A DNA stretch of 64,000 nt from Acidimicrobiaceae bacterium. Lineage in GTDB: Bacteria; Actinomycetota; Acidimicrobiia; Acidimicrobiales; Aldehydirespiratoraceae. The translations under genes were made by a program, and so were the position numbers. Where the stretch lies: assembly GCA_026708645.1 (NCBI GenBank), contig JAPOUM010000040.1:186001-250000 (forward strand). Reading direction: 5' to 3'. Of this stretch, positions 55,365 through 64,000 are shown piece by piece. Each line of letters opens with the position of its first letter. Within the stretch, counting starts at the first letter, position 1. The notes under the pieces were generated by a model, which was given only the letters and a program-made list of their open reading frames with translations, searched no databases and was not told the DNA's origin.

Positions 55365-55392
55365 CGGGCGCAAGCACGCCCGGGGGCTTTTT
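55365..55392 (+). terminator. Hairpin with short T run between nusA and infB
   Basis: The stem CGGGCG/CGCCCG (55365-55370 and 55377-55382) is followed by ggggc and five T. It may be a partial terminator or attenuator that lowers infB expression. The ylxR gene normally found here is absent. Confidence 0.4.
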
Positions 55393-55424
55393 CACCGCGC
55401 TCCAGATCATCGAAAGGGACAGTA

Positions 55425-58379
<2,955 letters not shown>

Positions 58380-58415
58380 CTTGAGGGCGCCTCCCAAGGG
58401 AGAGGGCGCAGCAGC

Positions 58416-58865
58416 GTGGCAAGGCAGAATCGACGCTCACAACCCGATCATCGGGCCAGTCATCGCGGCGCTCGCGCCGGAGAGCTGATCCGGCGCGTGG
58501 TCGCCGAATCGCTGGAGGGCCTCGACGACGACCGCCTGTCCATGGTGTCGATCACAGGCTGCGAGGTCGACCGCGACCTGCAGCGGGCGGTGATCTGGTT
58601 CACTTCGCTCGACCACGGCGAGACGGAGGAGCTGTCGATAGCCGAAGCCTTCGACGAGCACGCCCGCAAGCTGCGCAGAGCGGTCGGCGAACAGACTCGG
58701 CTGAGGCGGACACCGGAGCTGCTCTTTCGTCCGGACATGACACTGAGATCCGCTGAGCGAATCGAGAAACTCCTCGACGGGCTCAGCACAGGGTCCGCGG
58801 GCCCGGATCCCGACTCGGCGCGATCCGGGCCCGGCGCTTCGGGGTTCGAGGATCGCGAAGCCTGA
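58416..58865 (+). CDS. rbfA: Ribosome-binding factor A
   Basis: The 149-residue product is a KH-fold factor needed for 16S rRNA processing. LIRRVVAESLEGLDDDRLSM and VSITGCEVDRDLQRAVIWFT form the core, with RRAVGEQTRLRRTPELLFRP at the end. A Ser/Gly/Pro-rich tail of about 30 residues follows. It ends 2 nt before truB. The DHH phosphodiesterase gene (nrnA) that often lies here is missing. Confidence 0.92.
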   Translation: MARQNRRSQPDHRASHRGARAGELIRRVVAESLEGLDDDRLSMVSITGCEVDRDLQRAVIWFTSLDHGETEELSIAEAFDEHARKLRRAVGEQTRLRRTPELLFRPDMTLRSAERIEKLLDGLSTGSAGPDPDSARSGPGASGFEDREA

Positions 58866-58867
58866 CG

Positions 58868-59728
58868 GTGGACGGAATAGCCGTCGCGGACAAGTCTGCG
58901 GGTTGGACCAGCCACGACGTGGTCGCACGGGCGCGCGGAGTGCTGGGCACCCGCAAGGTGGGACACGCCGGCACCCTCGACCCTGACGCCACCGGGGTGC
59001 TGGTGCTGGGCGTGGGCCGGGCGACCCGACTGTTGCGCTACGTCACAGACCTCGTGAAGAGCTACGAGGCCGAGATCGTGCTCGGCGTCGAGACCGACAC
59101 CCTGGACGCCTCCGGGAAGGTCACAGCTCGACACCAGCGAGCGTCCGTGACCGCAGAGCAGGCGCGCGCCGCGGCGGCCGCTCTGACCGGGGAGATACTT
59201 CAGGCGCCGCCGATGGTCTCAGCCGTCAAAGTGGGCGGTCGCAGGTTGCACGAACTGGCTCGCGAGGGCGTGGAGGTGCAGCGTCGAGCCCGGCCGGTGA
59301 CCGTGCATCGTTTCGACGTCGAGCCGCTGAACGGCGCCGGCACGATCCTGCGAGCCGTGGTCGACTGCTCGGCGGGCACCTATGTGCGGGTGCTCGCCGC
59401 CGACCTGGGCCGCTCGCTGGGCAGCGGCGCCCACCTCAGGAATCTGCGCCGCACCGCGGTGGGCGCTTTCACGGCGGAGCGCGCCCGTGACGTGGAGTCT
59501 CTGGAAGTGCTGCCGATGGCGCAGGCCGTAGCGCACCTCGACGGCGTGCGAGTGGATCGCCCCACGGCCGCCGCAGTGGCTCACGGAAGAGTGCTCGACC
59601 TGCGACGGCTGGGTGCTGAGGGTCGGGGGCCCTGGTCGGTGCACGACCTCGAAGGCGAGTTGCTCGCCGTCTACGAGCGCCACCGCGCCGGCGCCAAGCC
59701 CGCTGTGGTTGTAGCGCGGGCGACATGA
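58868..59728 (+). CDS. truB: tRNA pseudouridine-55 synthase
   Basis: The 286-residue enzyme makes the T-loop pseudouridine. DKSAGWTSHDVVARARGVLG and the catalytic aspartate in GHAGTLDPDATGVLVLG are clear; GTYVRVLAADLGRSLGSGAH is the second active-site segment. A C-terminal PUA-like part completes it. GTG start, 2 nt after rbfA. Confidence 0.95.
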   Translation: MDGIAVADKSAGWTSHDVVARARGVLGTRKVGHAGTLDPDATGVLVLGVGRATRLLRYVTDLVKSYEAEIVLGVETDTLDASGKVTARHQRASVTAEQARAAAAALTGEILQAPPMVSAVKVGGRRLHELAREGVEVQRRARPVTVHRFDVEPLNGAGTILRAVVDCSAGTYVRVLAADLGRSLGSGAHLRNLRRTAVGAFTAERARDVESLEVLPMAQAVAHLDGVRVDRPTAAAVAHGRVLDLRRLGAEGRGPWSVHDLEGELLAVYERHRAGAKPAVVVARAT

Positions 59729-59825
59729 CCGGCAGCGGCGCCGCTGCCGGTCCGCGAGGCGCCGGGAGTCTCAGCAACACGGCAGGCGCCTTCAGCGGTG
59801 ACTTCGGGGCTGTCTGCGCCTAGCC

Positions 59826-60857
59826 TTGAGAGGGTTCGCCCCGCAGCGTGAGCTTCGCGGTTCGACCACTGACTCAGACCCGGTTACTTTGCCAGCGCTG
59901 GAGGCTTCGTTGCAGCTGTTGCATGATCAGCGCGATCAGTTGCCGCCGGGAGTGTCGGCCGCGGCCGCGATAGGGGTGTTCGACGGGGTTCATCTGGGGC
60001 ATCAGGAGGTGCTCAAGCAGGTGCGCGACACTGCGGAGCGCTTGGGCGCGGCGTCGGCGGTGGTGACTTTCGACACTCATCCGGCGCATGTGGTGCGCCC
60101 GCAGAACGCGCCGAAGCTGCTGACCACGCTCGAGCAGAAGCTGGAGCTGCTGGAGGCTCAGCGGCTCGACTACGTCTATGTGATCGAGTTCGACGAAGTG
60201 CGGGCCGGCACTCGTCCCGAAGAGTTCGTGGAGCAGGTCTTCCTCGACGCTCTCCATGCCCGGGCCGTGGTTGTGGGCGAAGACTTCCATTTCGGCAAGG
60301 GACGCGCCGGCAACGTCGCCGAGCTGCAGCGCCTGGGCAGCGAATGGGGTTTCGAGGTGGTCCCGCTGGAGCTGATCCGCCATCGCCGCGAGGCGCTCGA
60401 GCCGGTGTCGTCCACTGCGGTGCGCCGAGCTCTGGCCGGCGGCGACGTCGCAGGCGCCGCCGAGATGCTGGGGCGCTGCTATGAGGTGCGCGGCACGGTC
60501 GTCGAAGGCGACAAGCGCGGCACGGCTGTGGGTTTCCCCACGGCCAACGTGCCCGTGCCCAAAGCGATGGCCTGGCCTGCCGACGCGGTCTACGCGGGCT
60601 GGTGCATGCTGCCCGACGGGCGGCGCAACGCCTGCGCCATCAACATCGGACGCCGTCCGACCTTCTACGAGCATGCCCAGCAGTCGCTGCTGGAGGCTCA
60701 TCTTCTCGACTTCTCAGACGATTTGTACGGCTGCGAGATGCGGGTCGAGTTCGTGGACTTCCTGCGCAGCGAGCGCAAGTTCGAGGGCATCGAGCAGCTC
60801 TCGGCGCAGCTGGCCGTCGATGTCGAGAACGCCGCGCAGCGGCTCGGACTGCGGTAG
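59826..60857 (+). CDS. ribF: Bifunctional riboflavin kinase/FAD synthetase
   Basis: The enzyme makes FMN and FAD. The N-terminal FAD synthetase half has IGVFDGVHLGHQEVLKQVRD and VSSTAVRRALAGGDV; the C-terminal kinase half has GTVVEGDKRGTAVGFPTANV and INIGRRPTFYEH. The length is 343 residues if the TTG at 59826 is used. That start is uncertain: the conserved core begins near residue 45 and TTG 59889 is also possible. TAGCCT at 59821-59826 may belong to its promoter. Confidence 0.92.
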   Translation: MRGFAPQRELRGSTTDSDPVTLPALEASLQLLHDQRDQLPPGVSAAAAIGVFDGVHLGHQEVLKQVRDTAERLGAASAVVTFDTHPAHVVRPQNAPKLLTTLEQKLELLEAQRLDYVYVIEFDEVRAGTRPEEFVEQVFLDALHARAVVVGEDFHFGKGRAGNVAELQRLGSEWGFEVVPLELIRHRREALEPVSSTAVRRALAGGDVAGAAEMLGRCYEVRGTVVEGDKRGTAVGFPTANVPVPKAMAWPADAVYAGWCMLPDGRRNACAINIGRRPTFYEHAQQSLLEAHLLDFSDDLYGCEMRVEFVDFLRSERKFEGIEQLSAQLAVDVENAAQRLGLR

Positions 60858-60938
60858 AGGCTGCGCCGGATCGCTGAGCCTGCCAGAGAGCCGGAAGCGT
60901 CGGAGCGAAGGCTGTGAACGCCGTCGTGAGGAGTCCGA

Positions 60939-63500
60939 TCAGCTTGCGCCCAGTGTGGCGAGACGGCGCGACAGGCGGTGCGACTCTCGGGTTCTCAAGG
61001 CGACGTTGACGTCGAGGCGCTCGAGGTGCTGGGCGAGCTGCTGCGTGCCCGCCGGCGGTGGGTGAGCGGCCAGGAAAGCTTTCACTTCGTCTGCTGTGGC
61101 GGGCTCGTCGAGCGCGGTGACGCCCTCCAGCATCCGCGCCCACGCATGGTTGGCAGGCAGAACAGCGAGAAGTTGGTCCCATCGCTCGCGCAAGAACCCC
61201 CAGGCCTCGTCGGCGCAGGCGGCGTTGCTCAGCGCCCGACGGATCAGATAGGGGCTGTCCTGCGTGCGGACTGTGCCGTCCAGCGTGCCCGCGAGAATCC
61301 GTCCGACCAGCTGCGGATCACGGAAATCCGCCAGAGCGAAAAGGTTGCGCTGCTCGGTCTGCGGGTCCGAGGCCGTCTCGAAGCGCTCTCGCACGAGAGC
61401 GAAGTCGCTGCTGTCGCCGTGGGCCGCCACGACGCTCAGAGCCGCGGCGGCCAGAGTCGGGTCGCCGTGGTCCAGGCGACGTCTGGCGGCTGCGACGCTG
61501 GCGTCGTCGTCTCCGACGGCGCCGCGCAGCGTCAAGAGCGCGGCTCTCAGCTCCCGGACGCGGTCGTTCTCGCCCGGGCGCGGGTCGAGGCCCGTTTCGC
61601 CGGCGGCGTGCTCGGACACCGCGAGCACGAGCCCGCGGAAGCTCTTGCGAGCATCACCGGAGACGAGCCTGCTCAAGTGCGCCAAGGCTGCGGCGAGGGC
61701 CTGCCAGACGGTCAGGTCCTGCTCGCGGCGGAAGCCTCGCACGATCAGGTCGAGAAAATCGGACGCGGCCAGTCCGCCCGAAAGTGTCGCCGCCCAGGCG
61801 TCGTCCGCCAGACCGTGGCGCTCTTCGGGGCTGAGTTGACGGACGCGCGCCTCTGAGGCATCGGCGAGAGCTTCGGCGTTCAGATCGCGGCGATAGAAGC
61901 CTGAGGCGCCGCTGTTGAGTGCGACCGTCGCGGCGCCGGCGACGAAAGTGAGGGTGCGGCTCGGGGCGTCCAGCAGCAGTCGATGCTCGCGGCTGCGGCC
62001 GTCGGCTGCGGTCACCCGCAGTCGCAGCGGCACAGGCCAGAGGCGCTCGTCGCTGTGTCGAGGGTCGAGGGTGAAGTGGCGCTGCGAGAGGGTCACGCCG
62101 TGGTCGCAGGCGACGGACGACACTGCGGGATAGCCGCCCTGATGAATCCAGTCGTGCATGATCCGGCCCACCGGCTGTCCCGACGCCTCCGCCAGAGCGT
62201 TCCACAGATCCGCTGTGACAGTGTTGCCGTGAGCGTGGCGGCGCAGATAGAGGCGCACCCCGGCACGGAAAGCCTCCTCGCCCAGATACTGCTCGAGCAT
62301 GCGCAGCAGCGCGGCGCCCTTCTCGTAGGTGATCACATCGAACATGCCCTCGGCTTCGGCGGGGGAGCACACCGGGTACTCCACCGGCCTGGTGCTCGCC
62401 AGGGCGTCGGTGGCGAAAGCCGAGGCTCTGCCGCGACAGAACTCCGTCCAGACGTGCCAGTCGGGGCGGTATGCGTCGCTGCAGGCCGTCTCCATGAAAG
62501 TGGCGAAGGCCTCGTTCAGCCAGATGCCCTCCCACCAGGCCATCGTGACCAGGTCCCCGAACCACATGTGGGCCAGCTCATGGTTGATCACCGTCGCGGC
62601 ACGGCGCAGGTCCGACTGGCTGGCAGAGTCAGGGTCGACCAGCAGCAGAACCTCGCGGAAGGTCACGCAGCCCAGATTCTCCATGGCTCCGAACGCGAAG
62701 TCGGGAATGGCGACCAGGTCGACCTTGTCCGACGGATACGGCAGGTCGTAGTAGTCGACGAACCAGCTCAAGGCGTGAGCGGCGACATCGAGAGCGAAGC
62801 CGGTCTGCCCGCCGCGTCCGGGGCGGTGGATGACGCGCACCGGCACCCCGTCGCAGTCGATCGGCTCGGTGGCCTCCAGCGGCCCCACCACGAAAGCCAC
62901 CAGATAGGTGGACATGACCATGGTGGTGGCGAAACCGATCCGCACTCTGCCGTCTGCCAGCGGCTCGCGGCGGATCTCGGCCGTGTTGGACACCGCCAGC
63001 AGGCCTTGGCGCACCGTCAAGCTCGCGGCGAAGGTGGCTTTGAGCGCCGGCTCGTCGAAGCAGGGGAAGGTTCTGCGGGCGTCGGTGGACTCGAACTGCG
63101 TCGCGGCGAGGGCGTGGACCGCGCCGGCGTCGTCGCGGTAGGTGGAGAGGTAGAACCCGCGGAGCCGGTCGTTGAGGATCCCGTCGAAAGAGATCCTCAG
63201 CTTGGCAGGCCCCTGAACGAAACGGCGCCCGCCGCGTTGCCGCAGAGTCAGCCGTTCTGAGGCAGCGTCGAGTTCGTGGTCGAGTTCGGAGGTCGCTCCG
63301 TCTTCGCCGACGAGCTGCGCCGAGTCGATCCGCAGCTCGGCGGCGTTGAGGGTGATGGTGCTGCGCGCCGCGGCGATTTCGACGTCGATGGTCACGCTCC
63401 CGGTGAAGGCGGCGGCCTCCAAGTCGGGGGAAAGGTCGATCTCGTAATGCCGAGGCGCCACCCCTTCAGGCAGTCTCGGGTCCGGCGTCGCGGTGCTCAT
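60939..63500 (-). CDS. M1-family zinc aminopeptidase (PepN/puromycin-sensitive type)
   Basis: The 853-residue product has the M1 exopeptidase motif GAMENLGCVTFRE and the zinc site HELAHMWFGDLVTMAWWEGI with the third ligand in LNEAFATFME. An N-terminal beta domain (about 1-195) and a C-terminal ERAP1-like helical domain (about 520-840) frame the catalytic part. It removes N-terminal residues from peptides in the cytoplasm; no signal peptide is present. ATG 63500 gives the usual N-terminus and has TACCGT 7 nt upstream. It is convergent with ribF. Confidence 0.92.
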   Translation of the reverse strand: MSTATPDPRLPEGVAPRHYEIDLSPDLEAAAFTGSVTIDVEIAAARSTITLNAAELRIDSAQLVGEDGATSELDHELDAASERLTLRQRGGRRFVQGPAKLRISFDGILNDRLRGFYLSTYRDDAGAVHALAATQFESTDARRTFPCFDEPALKATFAASLTVRQGLLAVSNTAEIRREPLADGRVRIGFATTMVMSTYLVAFVVGPLEATEPIDCDGVPVRVIHRPGRGGQTGFALDVAAHALSWFVDYYDLPYPSDKVDLVAIPDFAFGAMENLGCVTFREVLLLVDPDSASQSDLRRAATVINHELAHMWFGDLVTMAWWEGIWLNEAFATFMETACSDAYRPDWHVWTEFCRGRASAFATDALASTRPVEYPVCSPAEAEGMFDVITYEKGAALLRMLEQYLGEEAFRAGVRLYLRRHAHGNTVTADLWNALAEASGQPVGRIMHDWIHQGGYPAVSSVACDHGVTLSQRHFTLDPRHSDERLWPVPLRLRVTAADGRSREHRLLLDAPSRTLTFVAGAATVALNSGASGFYRRDLNAEALADASEARVRQLSPEERHGLADDAWAATLSGGLAASDFLDLIVRGFRREQDLTVWQALAAALAHLSRLVSGDARKSFRGLVLAVSEHAAGETGLDPRPGENDRVRELRAALLTLRGAVGDDDASVAAARRRLDHGDPTLAAAALSVVAAHGDSSDFALVRERFETASDPQTEQRNLFALADFRDPQLVGRILAGTLDGTVRTQDSPYLIRRALSNAACADEAWGFLRERWDQLLAVLPANHAWARMLEGVTALDEPATADEVKAFLAAHPPPAGTQQLAQHLERLDVNVALRTRESHRLSRRLATLGAS

Positions 63501-63507
63501 GGCCGCG

Positions 63508-63513
63508 ACGGTA
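63508..63513 (-). promoter_or_regulatory. -10 box TACCGT of the aminopeptidase gene
   Basis: On the minus strand the box ends 7 nt before ATG 63500. Confidence 0.4.
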
Positions 63514-63541
63514 GTGCCCGAGCACGGCGCTTGAGCGCTGT

Positions 63542-63547
63542 TAGCCT
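63542..63547 (+). promoter_or_regulatory. -10 box TAGCCT of the ABC transporter gene
   Basis: The box ends 8 nt before GTG 63556; no ribosome site is visible. Confidence 0.45.
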
Positions 63548-63555
63548 GCGCAGCG

Positions 63556-64000
63556 GTGACGCAGACCAGCCAGAGCGCCAACGAAGGACCGGCCATATCG
63601 ACGTGTGGGCTGGTGCGCGTCTTCGGCGACAAGAGAGCTGTAGACGGGGTCGACCTGGAGGTGGCCGCCGGTGAGATCTACGGGTTTCTGGGCCCGAACG
63701 GCGCCGGCAAGAGCACCACCGTGCTGATGCTTTGCACTCTCCTGAAGCCCAGTGCGGGTCGGGCGGTGGTCGCGGGCCATGACGTGGTCGAAAGCCCCGG
63801 CGACGTGCGCGTCCGCATCGGAGTGGCCTTGCAGGAGGCAGCACTGGACGAGCGCCAGTCCGGGCGCGAGATCCTGGATCTGCAAGCTCGCCTCTACGGT
63901 TTGAGCGCCACCGACCGGGCGGCCGCCGTGGAGCGCGCCGTTGAGCTGGCGAGCATCGGCGAGGCCATGGAGGATCGGGTCAAGACCTACAGCGGAGGCA
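63556..64000 (+). CDS. ABC transporter ATP-binding protein, drug-exporter (DrrA) type, cut by the right edge
   Basis: The visible 148 residues contain the Walker A motif GPNGAGKSTT near residues 52-61, the Q-loop in GVALQEAALDERQSG and the start of the signature (KTYSGG) exactly at the window edge. VFGDKRAVDGVDLEVAAGEI is typical of DrrA/CcmA-like ATPases that pair with ABC-2 permeases to export drugs or lipids. The start is GTG 63556, set by the upstream TAGCCT box. The Walker B motif and any permease gene lie outside. Confidence 0.9.
   Translation, partial: MTQTSQSANEGPAISTCGLVRVFGDKRAVDGVDLEVAAGEIYGFLGPNGAGKSTTVLMLCTLLKPSAGRAVVAGHDVVESPGDVRVRIGVALQEAALDERQSGREILDLQARLYGLSATDRAAAVERAVELASIGEAMEDRVKTYSGG

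Overview
The window is about 64 kb of GC-rich DNA (roughly two thirds G+C, judged by eye) that reads as chromosomal DNA of an actinobacterium, most likely of the Acidimicrobiia type. The evidence is gene order (ispE ... prs-rplY-pth-mfd-mazG-eno-ftsB ... DUF501-ppx is a classic actinobacterial neighbourhood), a 30-residue bS22-type ribosomal peptide, abundant GTG/TTG starts, 4-bp GTGA/ATGA overlaps between genes, and many genes with a TANNNT -10 box lying only 5-9 nt before the start codon, the signature of leaderless mRNAs. The phylum call is an inference from these features; no rRNA is present to confirm it.

Layout. 1-1.7 kb: the 5' end of a restriction/helicase-type gene (minus strand) with a 13-base C tract in its leader, and a divergent membrane coiled-coil protein with a strong promoter. 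1.8-4.2 kb: an orphan molybdenum hydroxylase large subunit. 4.3-15.5 kb: core genes ispE, bS22, tRNA-Gln, prs, rplY, pth, mfd, a parvulin lipoprotein, mazG, eno, ftsB and a thioesterase. 15.6-20.6 kb: a coxDEF-mobA-coxG molybdenum-hydroxylase maturation module inserted between ftsB and DUF501-ppx. 20.6-26.1 kb: DUF501, ppx, an acetyltransferase, a crotonase-fold protein, an MFS transporter and a Cas4/AddB-like nuclease. 26.4-30.5 kb: an accessory patch next to tRNA-Leu with a fused MNT-HEPN protein, a decayed DUF1156 DNA methylase and a duplicated-HTH/nucleotidyltransferase pair. 30.5-36.9 kb: chorismate mutase, then citrate synthase, a carboxyltransferase, mitochondrial-type aconitase and greA on the minus strand. 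36.9-40.6 kb: leuB-ilvE-cimA, a citramalate-type branched-chain amino acid cluster. 40.7-44.6 kb: an unknown gene, gene remnants, RDD protein, gltX and a degenerate LytM protein. 44.8-53.4 kb: rpsB-tsf-pyrH-frr-cdsA-dxr-rseP-ispG. 53.5-60.9 kb: rimP-nusA-infB-rbfA-truB-ribF. 60.9-64 kb: an M1 aminopeptidase and the start of an ABC exporter ATPase.

Together the genes cover translation (rpsB, tsf, frr, infB, rbfA, gltX, two tRNAs), transcription and its coupling to repair (nusA, greA, mfd), non-mevalonate isoprenoid synthesis (dxr, ispE, ispG), central carbon (citrate synthase, aconitase, enolase) and isoleucine/leucine synthesis. The most unusual parts are the split molybdenum-hydroxylase genes, the decaying defence-like patch at 26.4-30.5 kb, the left-edge nuclease gene with its poly-C leader, and the consistent leaderless promoter pattern, which also pinpoints several start codons. 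I do not see a clearly new multi-gene system; the best candidates for something undescribed are listed as findings with their limits.
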